DNA of 64,000 bases, taken from positions 1 through 64,000 of the forward strand of contig NZ_NXLU01000005.1 of the NCBI RefSeq assembly GCF_003364215.1, written 5' to 3'. Made by a program: the position numbers and the translations under genes. The notes beneath the pieces were generated by a model that was given only the letters and a program-made list of their open reading frames with translations, made no database searches and was not told where the DNA came from. Positions 39,593 to 48,598 of the stretch are shown in pieces. Position 1 is the first letter of the stretch. Every line of letters starts with the position of its first letter. The DNA comes from Helicobacter cholecystus. Its GTDB lineage: Bacteria > Campylobacterota > Campylobacteria > Campylobacterales > Helicobacteraceae.

Positions 39593-39891
39593 AAAACTTT
39601 TCCATTAAAGAATGTAAAGAGAATAGGTCAGGCTATTGGAGTGAATAATTTTTTATTAAAATATAGCCTTAGATGTTGGATTAGTGGCATCAAAGGCAAA
39701 GAGAGAATGGGTTTTATTCAATTGAAAGATCTGATGTTAAAAGTTTGGATTTTTTCATTAGAAGTAGGGGTTATTAAAACAATTTTTAATCTAAGACAAA
39801 ATTTCTTAGGCTTTAATGCATTGTATAATTTTCTTTATATGGTTTTTATTCTTCACTTCTTATCATTAACCCCTAAAGCTTAAGAGAAATC
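39593..39891. other. Gene-poor stretch between the hsdS remnant and the FTR1 gene
   Basis: Only an 80-codon plus-strand frame (39641-39883, MNNFLLKYSLRCWIS...) is open here. It has no ribosome site I trust, and I cannot assign it to a family. It may be decayed DNA from the same lost locus as the hsdS fragment. Confidence 0.3.
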
Positions 39892-41592
39892 TTAAGCCTT
39901 TGTGACACTGCTTTTGGCATTACTGCGTCTTTGTCCTATCATAATCCCTAGAGTGATTACAACATATATAGCCTGTGCAAGAAGTCCTTGTAGGTTATTA
40001 TAAAACCCTAAAAATGCTACACTGGGAAGGGGTAAAATATCAAGTGGAATGATATTTGTAAGTTGCAAAGCGTGAACACTCACTCCCAAAATCTTAAATC
40101 CAAGTATATAAATCAGCCAACTCATCACCAAAAATATCAAATGAACAGGTAAGTTTTGAACAAAAACTTTCATTAAATATGCAATCACAATTAATGCCAA
40201 ACACGCAAATCCAAAACCACTTAGAAAAGAGTCCATTGTCATACTAGGCATCATACCCGCATAAAAAAGTATCGTTTCTGCACCCTCGCGAAATACCGCC
40301 AAAAATGCAAGTCCCCCTAACCCCAATAAACTCCCCCGAGCAAGTGCCTTGCCCATTTGATTTGAGATATAGGCTTTCCAACTTCTGGCACTCGACTTAC
40401 TATGGAGCCAAGCACCTATAAATACCATCATTATAACCGCTATAATCCCTACTATACCCTCTAATATTTCTCGATTTGTCCCTGCTGCAGCAAGTGGAAA
40501 CACCCACATCAAAGCAAGAGCCATTATTAAGCTTAGTAAGACTCCAAGCATGGCTCCCCCTATAACCCATGCTCTCCCTTTGGACTGATTTGCTGCTTGT
40601 AAGGCAGTCAGTAATGCCATAACAATTAAAAGTGCCTCTATGCCCTCTCGCAATAAAATAATTGCCGCATCAAAGGCACTGAATTGTGCATTGATATCAA
40701 GCTTTTCTAGAGATTGAAGCAGATTTTCAAAATGAGCAAGATTTTCTTGTGTTGCACCCCGTGCAACAATTTCTGGAAGCTCTGATTCAATGCGACGATA
40801 CAAACCACTATCTCTTGTGCTAACTTCACCCTCAAATATAGGCCATTGTGTTATAAAGGTAAGAATGTAATCTCTTGCAAGATCTTGGTTTTGTAAAAAC
40901 TCTCTAAAAGCCTTGCGCAAAAGTGTCAAGCCTTCAGAAAGTGTTTGTGGCGCACCCTCTATACTCTGTGCCTGTAAAACATTCCCAGAAATAAACTCCC
41001 TTAAGGCAGTGCCAATGTTTTGGATCTGTAGATTCATCACTTTAAAATCCACTACTTCGCTAATCATCGCCAGACGATAGAGTGTGAGAGCAGTTTCTAT
41101 CTGTGCATAATGCCCAGGACTTATATCACCCACTATGCGTTCATTGCGTTGCCAAGTATCATAAAATCTCTTATAAAGCATGGGCAGATCTTTGATATTT
41201 TTTTCTATTGTTGCCTTTTGCAACTGTGAAAAAATAGGTAAAACACGTTTTTCAAACTGCTTTGTTTTTGCTGCATAATCGATGGGATTTTGCTCTTTTT
41301 CAAAAGTAAGTAATGCACTAGAGAGAGATTCTAAAATTTTTAAATTAGGATTTTTTATCGCAATTTCTAAAATCCTACTCACTTCTGCACCTGCTGTTGA
41401 ATTGTGTGATGCAATTGCATAAAAATCAGTCTTAAAGTTTTCTAAAATTGGCACAGATTCTTCAGTTTTAGCATTTTTGGCATTTTCCATCGCATCAGAA
41501 ATCATGACAAATAGATGACTCACGCGCACCTGTGCATTTGCATCCTGTAGGCCTAGTAATAAAAAAAATAACAAATAAATAAATTTCATCAT
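39892..41592 (-). CDS. efeU: FTR1-family iron permease with periplasmic N-terminal domain (EfeU-like)
   Basis: This inner membrane high-affinity ferrous/ferric permease is about 566 residues. It has a signal sequence (KFIYLLFFLLLGLQDANA), a large periplasmic helical domain to about residue 290, and seven membrane segments. Two REGAE/REGIE motifs (LLREGIEALLIVMA and FREGAETILFYAG) bind iron. It is the last gene of efeO-efeB-efeU. I prefer the ATG at 41592 to the TTG/ATG-type start at 41610, because the reading MMKFIYLL gives a clean signal peptide; the ribosome site is weak. Confidence 0.9.
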   Translation of the reverse strand: MMKFIYLLFFLLLGLQDANAQVRVSHLFVMISDAMENAKNAKTEESVPILENFKTDFYAIASHNSTAGAEVSRILEIAIKNPNLKILESLSSALLTFEKEQNPIDYAAKTKQFEKRVLPIFSQLQKATIEKNIKDLPMLYKRFYDTWQRNERIVGDISPGHYAQIETALTLYRLAMISEVVDFKVMNLQIQNIGTALREFISGNVLQAQSIEGAPQTLSEGLTLLRKAFREFLQNQDLARDYILTFITQWPIFEGEVSTRDSGLYRRIESELPEIVARGATQENLAHFENLLQSLEKLDINAQFSAFDAAIILLREGIEALLIVMALLTALQAANQSKGRAWVIGGAMLGVLLSLIMALALMWVFPLAAAGTNREILEGIVGIIAVIMMVFIGAWLHSKSSARSWKAYISNQMGKALARGSLLGLGGLAFLAVFREGAETILFYAGMMPSMTMDSFLSGFGFACLALIVIAYLMKVFVQNLPVHLIFLVMSWLIYILGFKILGVSVHALQLTNIIPLDILPLPSVAFLGFYNNLQGLLAQAIYVVITLGIMIGQRRSNAKSSVTKA

Positions 41593-41610
41593 ACAAAAAT
41601 CTCTAAACAA

Positions 41611-42777
41611 TCAACCTAAAAGGGATTTACCGAGATAATCTCCATCTTTTTTGCTCACTCCCCCAAAACAAGCAAAAAGTCCACTTCCAATATGTGTAAT
41701 ATATTCATTCATCTTGTCAATATTGCCTAAGGCATTTTGAATTGTAATAAATTGCATTGGGTCTTTTTGGAATGCAATAAATAATAATCCTGCATCAAAT
41801 TGTCCTGTGCGAGAATCTATACCACTTGCAAAAGAAAAGGAGCGACGTAATATTTGCATTCCTGCTTTCTTGGCCAAGAATACATGCGAATCCTCTGGCA
41901 TAGCCGTGATATTGGGCTCTTCAAATTCTTCATTTTTACCATAGGCTGCACCAGAATCACGCCTTCTTCCAAAGGTATCATTTTGTGCTTTTAAATGTGT
42001 TCTATCCCAAGTCTCAAGATGCATTTGCACACGACGGACCACCAAATAAGTTCCATTATCAAGCCAACTTCCATCTTTTACCCAAACGACTTTATCAAAC
42101 TCATTAGCACTAGGATTGACAGTCCCATCTTTAAAGGCAAATAAATTACGCGGGGTATCATGATTCTCATAAGAATTAAAGCCCATTTGAGACCACTTCA
42201 TTGTAATTTTAAGTCTGGCTATACGCACAAGATTTCTCACAGCATGAAAAGCTACTTGTGGATCGTCTGCACAAGCTTGGATACAAATATCGCCCCCGCT
42301 AAATTCCTTACGCAATTGATCTCTTGGAAAATGTGGCAAATCTTTCAATGGTTTAGGACAAGCAGATTTTAAGCCTAATTGATCAAAAAAACTAGGTGAT
42401 ACCCCAAAAGTCAATGTGAGATTATGGGGATTAAGAGAATCCGCTTCTCCTGTATCTAAAGTGGGTAAGAAAAGATTTTTGCTATAGGGGGCGACATTTT
42501 GCCCTACGGTTAATTTACTGGCATAAGTAGTCCAAACTTTAAAAACCTCTTTAATATCAGAGAGCGAGTGAGTGTGTAAGTCTGCAACTAAAAAATAAAT
42601 ATGTCTTTGTGCTGGAGTTGTAATCCCTTGTTGGTGTATGCCAAAAAATGGGTAAGGATTTTTTGTATTAGAAATTCTTGGAGAAGAAATTTTGGAATCT
42701 GTAAGAGCAGGAGTTAAAACCCCAGCTCCAGTTATTGCAATACTCTTTAAAAAATTTCGGCGATTTAAATTACTCAT
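41611..42777 (-). CDS. efeB: Tat-exported DyP-type haem peroxidase EfeB
   Basis: EfeB is a periplasmic dye-decolorising peroxidase of the Efe iron uptake system. The 388-residue protein has a twin-arginine signal (NRRNFLKSIAITGAGVL). The haem-site motif is FAFKDGTVNPS (family GxxDG, here AFKDG) with the distal Asp. A later His/Arg region is in RRVQMHLETWDRTHLKAQ and the HVFLAKKAGMQILRRSFSF segment. It lies between efeO (18 bases upstream) and the FTR1 gene. The proximal His is in DPQVAFHAVRNL. Confidence 0.92.
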   Translation of the reverse strand: MSNLNRRNFLKSIAITGAGVLTPALTDSKISSPRISNTKNPYPFFGIHQQGITTPAQRHIYFLVADLHTHSLSDIKEVFKVWTTYASKLTVGQNVAPYSKNLFLPTLDTGEADSLNPHNLTLTFGVSPSFFDQLGLKSACPKPLKDLPHFPRDQLRKEFSGGDICIQACADDPQVAFHAVRNLVRIARLKITMKWSQMGFNSYENHDTPRNLFAFKDGTVNPSANEFDKVVWVKDGSWLDNGTYLVVRRVQMHLETWDRTHLKAQNDTFGRRRDSGAAYGKNEEFEEPNITAMPEDSHVFLAKKAGMQILRRSFSFASGIDSRTGQFDAGLLFIAFQKDPMQFITIQNALGNIDKMNEYITHIGSGLFACFGGVSKKDGDYLGKSLLG

Positions 42778-42795
42778 TGATGCTTATCCCCCTCT

Positions 42796-43617
42796 TTATT
42801 CTAGGATCACACCCATTTTTGAGAGCGGTTCTCCTAATTTATTCACCGCTTCTGCAAGCTCCCTGATATCTGTCGATGAGAGTTTGTCATAACCTATAAA
42901 GTCATAACCTTTTTTAGAGCGATTGTGCTTTGCAAGAAGCATATTGATTGTTTTGAATTGTTTTTCAATCTCATGAGCTAGGCTCTTATCTTTTTGCAAT
43001 AAATGAGGAGCAAGAAGCTCATAAATCTTTTGAGCGCCATCTATATTTGCCTGAAAATCATAAAGGTCTGTTTTAGAAAAAATCTCTTCCTCGCCTGTAA
43101 TTTTACTTGTTGAAACCTCATTAAGTAAATCTATTGCTCCAGTTAGCATTAATTCCGCATTGACTTCAACAGTTGGAACTTTTGCTCTCAGCTCTTTAAT
43201 GTTGAGTAGAAGCTGATTTGCTGCAGCTTCTGTGCCTTTTGTCGTATTTTTCTCCCATAAAATCTTTTCAATCTTGTGAAATCCACTCCAATCCTTTTCA
43301 TTTTTACCCTCTTCTTGCAAATCCGCTAAACGAGCATCAATTGCACCATCTAAATCTCCAAAACTCTCTGCAATTGGCTCACTTCTCTCATAGTGCATTC
43401 TGGCAATAGGATAGATTGCTTTTGCTTGTTTGACATCCCCCTTTTTCAATGCGGCAACAAATTTCTCAGTATCCGCTAAAAGCAAATCAATTTGCTCAAT
43501 CACATATTGCCTGTATTCCTCTGCCTCTTTTGTTAAATCTACTGTAGCATTAGCAACTTGTGGGCTCATAATAAACAACGCTGTAACAAAAATCATGGTC
43601 ATTTTACGAATCTGCAT
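42796..43617 (-). CDS. efeO: EfeO periplasmic iron-binding protein (imelysin/M75)
   Basis: The protein is about 273 residues, with a signal peptide ending at VANA and the imelysin-like fold of EfeO. It shows YPIARMHYERSEPIAE, the SGFHKIEKILWEKN segment with the HxxE-type metal motif, and YDFQANIDGA. It lacks the N-terminal cupredoxin domain of E. coli EfeO, so it is the short form. I chose ATG 43617 after AAGGATATAAA, which removes an 18-residue unlikely N-terminus beginning at 43671. It opens the efeOBU operon behind a Fur-like box. Confidence 0.9.
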   Translation of the reverse strand: MQIRKMTMIFVTALFIMSPQVANATVDLTKEAEEYRQYVIEQIDLLLADTEKFVAALKKGDVKQAKAIYPIARMHYERSEPIAESFGDLDGAIDARLADLQEEGKNEKDWSGFHKIEKILWEKNTTKGTEAAANQLLLNIKELRAKVPTVEVNAELMLTGAIDLLNEVSTSKITGEEEIFSKTDLYDFQANIDGAQKIYELLAPHLLQKDKSLAHEIEKQFKTINMLLAKHNRSKKGYDFIGYDKLSSTDIRELAEAVNKLGEPLSKMGVILE

Positions 43618-43666
43618 TTTATATCCTTTATTTAAGAGGTTTTGTGAAACACGATAGATTATATAC

Positions 43667-43685
43667 AACAATTATGAGAATTGTT
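43667..43685. promoter_or_regulatory. Fur-box-like inverted repeat upstream of efeO
   Basis: AACAATT-ATGAG-AATTGTT forms perfect 7-bp arms about 50 bp before the efeO start. AT-rich dyads of this type around the promoter fit Fur control of an iron uptake operon, which is inferred. Confidence 0.5.
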
Positions 43686-43840
43686 ATTAGAAAAATAAAA
43701 TTTTTATTTTTTTCATACAGCTCAATAAAAAACTTCAATCATGAATGTATTTTTGATATCTCCAAAAAATTTTGTTTGGGTATCTTTGAAATTTTAAATG
43801 AGATAAATAAAATCTTTAAGTTTTATTCTAGTTCCTCCTC

Positions 43841-43871
43841 TTGACAAACACCAAGTGTCAGAATTTATAAT
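43841..43871 (+). promoter_or_regulatory. MerR-type promoter A with dyad in a 19-bp spacer
   Basis: TTGACA (43841-43846) and TATAAT (43866-43871) are 19 bp apart, and the spacer holds ACACCAAGTGT (arms ACAC/GTGT). Near-identical copies occur at 47626, 56570 and 58554. Long spacers with an internal dyad are typical of promoters activated by MerR-family regulators. Confidence 0.75.
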
Positions 43872-43921
43872 TGCAAAGTTGATAGATTCAAATATCACTC
43901 ATTAGCTTTAAAGGAGATGTA

Positions 43922-44854
43922 ATGCAAGATGATCAAAATAAAGGTTTGCTGGGGCGTAGAGCATTTCTAAAAAGCTCTACAAAACTTAGTGCACTAGCAG
44001 GTGTGGCAAGTTTTGGTGGATTTGGATTAAATGTGTATGGTAATGAATGGGTAAAAGATTTAAAAAATACACAATTCTCAACAAAAAAATTAAACAATCA
44101 AGGAGATGCAATGGAATTTGTTACTTTAAATAATGGTGTAAAAATGCCAATTTTGGGATATGGAGTCTATCAAATCGATGCAAAAGAAACACAAAGATGT
44201 GTAGAAGATGCAATCAGTGTGGGGTATAGGAGCCTTGATACTGCTTGGGCGTATTTTAATGAAGAGGGTGTAGGTGCGGCAATAAAAACTGCTATTGCTG
44301 GTGGAATAAAGCGTGAGGAGCTTTTTGTTACTACAAAGTTATGGATTGACCATTATCCAGAAGAAAAAGCATTAAAGGCATGTGAGGAATCTTTACGCAA
44401 ACTAGGACTTGATTATGTGGATTTAATGCTACTTCATCAGCCTTTTAATGATACTTATGGTGCATGGAGAGCACTCAGCAGATTTTATAAAGAAGGGAGA
44501 TTTAAAGCTATTGGTGTGAGCAATTTTTATCCAGATAGAATTGCAGATTTTTGTTTAAATAATGAAATTAAACCAGCCCTTAATCAAATAGAATGTAACC
44601 CCCTGCATGCACAGTTTGATGCACAAAAAGTTTTACAAGAATATGGTGTAGCAATGGAATCTTGGGCACCTTTTGGTGAGGGGCGCAACAATATGTTCAG
44701 TCACCCCACCCTTAGTGAGATTGGCAAGAAATACAATAAAAGTGTGGCACAAGTCATTTTGCGATGGCAGATTGAGCGTGGGATTATCGTGATACCAAAA
44801 ACTACTCGTAAAGAGCGAATGATTGAGAATATTAATGTATTTGATTTAGCTTAA
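43922..44854 (+). CDS. Tat-leader aldo/keto reductase, frameshifted near the C-terminus
   Basis: The protein has a twin-arginine leader (GRRAFLKSSTKLSALAGVA) followed by a complete AKR domain starting MEFVTLNNGVKMPILGYG. The catalytic tetrad is visible as Asp/Tyr in RSLDTAWAYFNEE, Lys in FVTTKLW and His in LMLLHQPF. The frame stops at 44854 after INVFDLA. One base earlier or later the frame continues as LSEADMQTIASLDSKT to a TAA at 44970, the normal AKR end. One lost T in the run at 44845-44847 explains this, costing about 38 residues that help bind NADPH. An internal ribosome site at 44100-44113 could start the cytosolic enzyme alone. Confidence 0.85.
   Translation: MQDDQNKGLLGRRAFLKSSTKLSALAGVASFGGFGLNVYGNEWVKDLKNTQFSTKKLNNQGDAMEFVTLNNGVKMPILGYGVYQIDAKETQRCVEDAISVGYRSLDTAWAYFNEEGVGAAIKTAIAGGIKREELFVTTKLWIDHYPEEKALKACEESLRKLGLDYVDLMLLHQPFNDTYGAWRALSRFYKEGRFKAIGVSNFYPDRIADFCLNNEIKPALNQIECNPLHAQFDAQKVLQEYGVAMESWAPFGEGRNNMFSHPTLSEIGKKYNKSVAQVILRWQIERGIIVIPKTTRKERMIENINVFDLA
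44100..44113 (+). promoter_or_regulatory. Internal ribosome site at the leader/AKR junction
   Basis: AAGGAGATGCAATG lies in frame where the Tat leader ends, with 5 nt between AGGAG and ATG 44111. The gene's own start uses AAGGAGATGTAATG, differing by one base. Starting here gives MEFVTLNNGVKMP, a normal AKR N-terminus. Confidence 0.65.
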
Positions 44855-44979
44855 GTGAAGCAGATATGCAGACAATTGCTAGTCTAGATAGCAAAACAAG
44901 CCTATTTTTTAATCACCAAGATCCAAAAATGGTGAAATTCCTTGTTGAGTTTCATAAAAACAAATCTTAAGGAGAAGGA

Positions 44980-46080
44980 ATGAGAAAAGGTTTTTTATAT
45001 TCTATCACTTTGATATTGGGGTTATATATCCCTGTATTTGCACAAGGAGAGAAAATGCAAATCAATAGAGCAAATCCTAGCAAAGAGGCAGAGGCCAATG
45101 CTGCTAAAAATCCCTTTGGTTTAGTCTATGAGGGCGCAATCACTAAAAATGAAAAGGGTAAAGTCAATATTAAGAGCGTAACTTATAAGAGCAGAGGGCT
45201 AAAAATCGCTGCAAATCTTTACTTACCAAGTGATTTTAATCCTCAAAATAAGATTCCTGCAATTATTGTAGCCCATCCCAATGGAGGGGTAAAAGAGCAG
45301 GTTGCAGGACTTTATGCCCAAAAGTTGGCAGAAGCGGGTTATCTTGCTCTAGCTTTTGATTCAGCATATCAAGGGGCAAGTGAGGGATTTCCTCGTAATG
45401 TGGATACTCCGCAAAATCGCACAGAGGATATTTCTGCAGCAGTGGATTATCTGCTAAAAGTGCAAGGCGTAGATTCTAATCGCATAGGAATCTTAGGAAT
45501 TTGCGGCGGTGGCGGCTATACGCTCAATGCTGTAAAAAGTGACAAGAGAATAAAGGCAGTGGCAACTTTAAGTATGTTTAATAGCGGACTTGTGCGGAGA
45601 GAAGGATTTTTAGGAAGTGAGAAATCTAGCATACAAGAAAGATTAAAAAACGCAAGTGAGGCAAGGACAAAAGAAGTTATAGACGGTAAGGTAAACTATA
45701 TGGGAAGTGTACCTAAAAAGCTAAGTGAGGAAGAGTTAGCAAAAATCCCTACAGATTTATATAGAGAAGGGATGATTTATTATGGTGATACACATGCGCA
45801 TCCAAACTCTACTTTTGTTTATACGGCAAGCTCATTACTTGATTTAATGCGTTTTGATGTTCTTGATCAGATTGAACTTATTAATCAGCCTTTATTAATG
45901 CTTGTGGGAGATAAGGCAGACACAGCATATATGAGTGAGGAAGCATATAGCAGAATAGGGAGTAAAGATAAAAAATACTACAAGCTTAAAAATGCCACAC
46001 ATATCCAAACTTACTACAAAAAAGAAGCAGTTCATGAAGCATTAGAAGAGCTTAAAAGGTTTTATGGGAAGAGCTTGTAA
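44980..46080 (+). CDS. Exported alpha/beta hydrolase, dienelactone hydrolase-like
   Basis: The 366-residue protein has a signal peptide (RKGFLYSITLILGLYIPVFA) and an alpha/beta hydrolase domain. The nucleophile elbow is GICGGGGY with Cys in place of Ser, as in dienelactone hydrolases. The acid is likely in LMLVGDKADTAY, and the His is in NATHIQTYY. The early VAHPNGG forms the oxyanion region. It starts nine bases after the true end of the AKR gene and shares its promoter. An AAGGAGAGAAA plus ATG at 45044-45057 sits at the signal-peptide end. The substrate is unknown. Confidence 0.82.
   Translation: MRKGFLYSITLILGLYIPVFAQGEKMQINRANPSKEAEANAAKNPFGLVYEGAITKNEKGKVNIKSVTYKSRGLKIAANLYLPSDFNPQNKIPAIIVAHPNGGVKEQVAGLYAQKLAEAGYLALAFDSAYQGASEGFPRNVDTPQNRTEDISAAVDYLLKVQGVDSNRIGILGICGGGGYTLNAVKSDKRIKAVATLSMFNSGLVRREGFLGSEKSSIQERLKNASEARTKEVIDGKVNYMGSVPKKLSEEELAKIPTDLYREGMIYYGDTHAHPNSTFVYTASSLLDLMRFDVLDQIELINQPLLMLVGDKADTAYMSEEAYSRIGSKDKKYYKLKNATHIQTYYKKEAVHEALEELKRFYGKSL
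45044..45057 (+). promoter_or_regulatory. Internal ribosome site at the leader/hydrolase junction
   Basis: AAGGAGAGAAAATG is in frame at the end of the signal peptide, with 5 nt between AGGAG and ATG 45055. Initiation here would give MQINRANPSKEAE without an export signal. Confidence 0.6.
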
Positions 46081-46113
46081 GCACTATATTAGGTAAAATA
46101 CAAAAAATATTTA

Positions 46114-46130
46114 CCCCCCCCCTTTTTTTT
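46114..46130 (+). repeat. C9T8 homopolymer tract upstream of the MFS gene
   Basis: Nine C and eight T in a row lie 46 nt upstream of the MFS start. The position is after the hydrolase stop, so length change would alter the leader or promoter and not a protein. Phase variation is possible but the tract is short. Confidence 0.5.
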
Positions 46131-46175
46131 CTTAGAGATTCTGAGGATTTAAGCAAAAGATTATAAAGGAGTCAA

Positions 46176-47381
46176 ATGCCAAGCAGTCGCTTTGAGCAAA
46201 AAATGATAGAAATTACTGATAGGAAGAGCTTGAAACTTGCACTGTTTTCTGCTTCAACAATGACGGTTTTAGGAGCTTTGTTGGTTTCCCCAGCGCTTCC
46301 AGCCATAACAAAAGCTTTTAGCCATACACCCCATATTCAAATTCTCAGTGGACTTATGCTGACTATCCCCGCATTGTTTGTGATGATTTTTTCCCCCATT
46401 GCAGGATTTTTAATGGATAAATATACAAAGCTGAGATTTCTCTATCCTGCAATGATTGTATGGGTTTTGGCAGGCATGAGCGGAGCATTGTGTGAGAATA
46501 TTTATACTTTAATTGCTACACGTTGTGTTTTGGGAATTGCCACTGCCTTTGTGAGTGTAGGGGTAAATGCTCTGCTTGGAGATTATTACTCATTTGGTGC
46601 TGGTAGAAGAGAGAGGGCTTTGAGCATACAAGGATCTATAATGAGCATAGTTGGAGCTGTTCTTACAGCACTGAGCGGATACTTAACAAACTATGCTTGG
46701 CAATATGCTTTTTTAGTCTATGGTAGTGGAATTATAGTGATTGTGTTGTGTTTTATATTTTTATTTGAACCTCATACAAGAAGCCCAAAACAAATCAATA
46801 TTACAAATTCTTTGCAAAATCAATCTAAAAGCTCTTATCAAGCACTTCTTCCTGTGTATTTCATTGGATTTTTTATGATGGTCGCTTATTATTTAGTAGG
46901 GATTGAATTTCCTCACTATATAGAAGATGTGTTAGATTTGGAGCCAAAGTATATAGGGCTTGCAATGGCTTTGCCAACTTTAGGTTTTGGTATTTTTTCG
47001 TTTTTTTATAAGGATATTGCAAAGTTTTTAAGTATTAAAAGAATTTATATTGTGGCCCTGTGTATAGAGTTTATAGCTTTTTTTCTTGTGTTTTTGGTGC
47101 AAAACTTTACCCTCACTTCCTTTAGCTTGTTTTGTTTTGGTGCTGTAGGAGGCTTGATTGTGGCAAATAATTCTAATTATCTTTTTAAGCTTTCAAGCCC
47201 TAGCAATCGTGCAAAACTTTATGCAATTTTGGCAAGCTGTACCTTTTTTGGACAGTTTATTACCCCATTTATCGCCACACCTATTAGTCTGAGTATAGGT
47301 TTACAAAATACTTGTTTATTGTGGGCTGGAGTTATTTTTATTGTAGCTTTAGGTTTTTGTAGCTTAAGATTCAAGGAGTAG
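46176..47381 (+). CDS. Major facilitator superfamily transporter
   Basis: The 401-residue protein has twelve membrane segments. The MFS loop between helices 2 and 3 reads AGFLMDKYTKLRFLYPAM. Drug:H+ antiporter-like features include LGIATAFVSVGVNALLGDYY and SGYLTNYAWQYAFLVYG. It is the last gene downstream of promoter A, with an AAAGGAG site four bases before the ATG. The substrate is not evident; its neighbours suggest export of an aldehyde- or electrophile-type compound or drug. It is followed by a 300-bp gap. Confidence 0.85.
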   Translation: MPSSRFEQKMIEITDRKSLKLALFSASTMTVLGALLVSPALPAITKAFSHTPHIQILSGLMLTIPALFVMIFSPIAGFLMDKYTKLRFLYPAMIVWVLAGMSGALCENIYTLIATRCVLGIATAFVSVGVNALLGDYYSFGAGRRERALSIQGSIMSIVGAVLTALSGYLTNYAWQYAFLVYGSGIIVIVLCFIFLFEPHTRSPKQINITNSLQNQSKSSYQALLPVYFIGFFMMVAYYLVGIEFPHYIEDVLDLEPKYIGLAMALPTLGFGIFSFFYKDIAKFLSIKRIYIVALCIEFIAFFLVFLVQNFTLTSFSLFCFGAVGGLIVANNSNYLFKLSSPSNRAKLYAILASCTFFGQFITPFIATPISLSIGLQNTCLLWAGVIFIVALGFCSLRFKE

Positions 47382-47625
47382 GAGGGGCAAAGGGCTAAGG
47401 GGTGATGAGGTCTTAAGTGTTAATGAGATTGTAAAATTGATATATGCTTAAAGACTCTTTAGCTAATATAAAATTAATTTTTTAGCAGAATCTTTTAAAT
47501 TTTTTTGACTCTATGGAGTATAAAAGCAAAGCTTCGCTCTTTGGGATACAGTAGACAATTTATGTATCTTTGGTGGTGATTTACAATGCTTTGGGGTGTT
47601 CAAAGAAATATGTTGTGATTTCCTC
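47382..47625. other. Intergenic stretch without a gene
   Basis: The stretch shows no supported frame. It holds an imperfect hairpin around 47525-47545 (AAAGC...GCTTCGCTCTTTG). The promoter feature follows at its right end. Nothing else stands out. Confidence 0.4.
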
Positions 47626-47656
47626 TTGACAAACACCAAGTGTCAGGATTTATAAT
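47626..47656 (+). promoter_or_regulatory. MerR-type promoter B with dyad in a 19-bp spacer
   Basis: TTGACA (47626-47631) and TATAAT (47651-47656) flank a 19-bp spacer with ACACCAAGTGT. It differs from promoter A by one base (CAGGATT for CAGAATT) across 31 bp and drives the AKR-cyclophilin-like-MerR-CMD set. Confidence 0.75.
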
Positions 47657-47685
47657 TACAAAATTCTAAGAAACAAGGAGCGCAA

Positions 47686-48558
47686 ATGGTTACAAATAAT
47701 CAAATTCTTAATGAGTTCTATACACTTAAATGTAATGTCAAGATTCCAAAACTTGGGCTTGGTGTATGGTGTATAGAAGATAATATTGTAGAAAATGTCA
47801 TTAAGGAAGCTTTTAAAATAGGCTATAGACATATTGATAGTGCCCAAGCTTACGAGAATGAAAGGGGTGTGGGTGAAGCGGTGCGAAATAGTGGAATACC
47901 CAGAGAGCAAATCTTTGTTACAAGTAAAATTCGTGCAGAGTATAAAGACTATAAAAGTGCAAAAGATTCTATAGACATCTCATTAAAAACAATGAAACTC
48001 GATTATATTGATTTGATGCTTATCCATAGCCCACAACCTTGGAATGACTTTAGAGGGGGTGATTATTTTGAAGAAAATATTGAGGTTTATAAAGCCTTAG
48101 AAGATGCACAAAAAGAGGGAAAAGTGCGCTCTATTGGTGTGAGTAATTTTTTGCAAAAAGATCTAGAAAATATCCTTAAAAACTGCCAAATAATCCCTGC
48201 AACAAATCAGATTCTCGCTCATATTGGCAGAATCCCTTTTGCACTTATAGACTTTTGTAAAAGTAAAAATATACTTGTTGAAGCATACTCACCCATTGCT
48301 CACGGAGAGCTTTTAAAAGATGAGCGTATTGTCAAAATGGCAGAAAAATATAATGTCAGCCCCGCACAAATCTCTATCCGTTATACTTTAGAGCTAGGAT
48401 TGCTCCCTTTGCCAAAAAGTAAAACTCCTAGCTTTATTGCACAAAATGCAGAGGTGGATTTTATGCTCACAAAGGAGGATTTAGAGGAACTTAAAACCCT
48501 TGTTTTTAAAGATTATGGGGAATATTCACATTTTCCTGTTTTTAGTGGAAAACAATAG
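47686..48558 (+). CDS. Cytosolic aldo/keto reductase
   Basis: The 290-residue AKR reduces aldehydes or ketones with NADPH. The tetrad appears as Asp and Tyr in RHIDSAQAYENERGVG, Lys in FVTSKIR and His in LMLIHSPQPW. SIGVSNF and LPKSKTPSFI bind the cofactor. It has no export leader, unlike the paralogue at 43922. AAGGAGCGCAA precedes ATG 47686 with 5-nt spacing. Promoter B lies just upstream. Confidence 0.93.
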   Translation: MVTNNQILNEFYTLKCNVKIPKLGLGVWCIEDNIVENVIKEAFKIGYRHIDSAQAYENERGVGEAVRNSGIPREQIFVTSKIRAEYKDYKSAKDSIDISLKTMKLDYIDLMLIHSPQPWNDFRGGDYFEENIEVYKALEDAQKEGKVRSIGVSNFLQKDLENILKNCQIIPATNQILAHIGRIPFALIDFCKSKNILVEAYSPIAHGELLKDERIVKMAEKYNVSPAQISIRYTLELGLLPLPKSKTPSFIAQNAEVDFMLTKEDLEELKTLVFKDYGEYSHFPVFSGKQ

Positions 48559-48598
48559 AGAAGAGCGAGATGATAAAAAAATATTTAAGTATTTTTTA

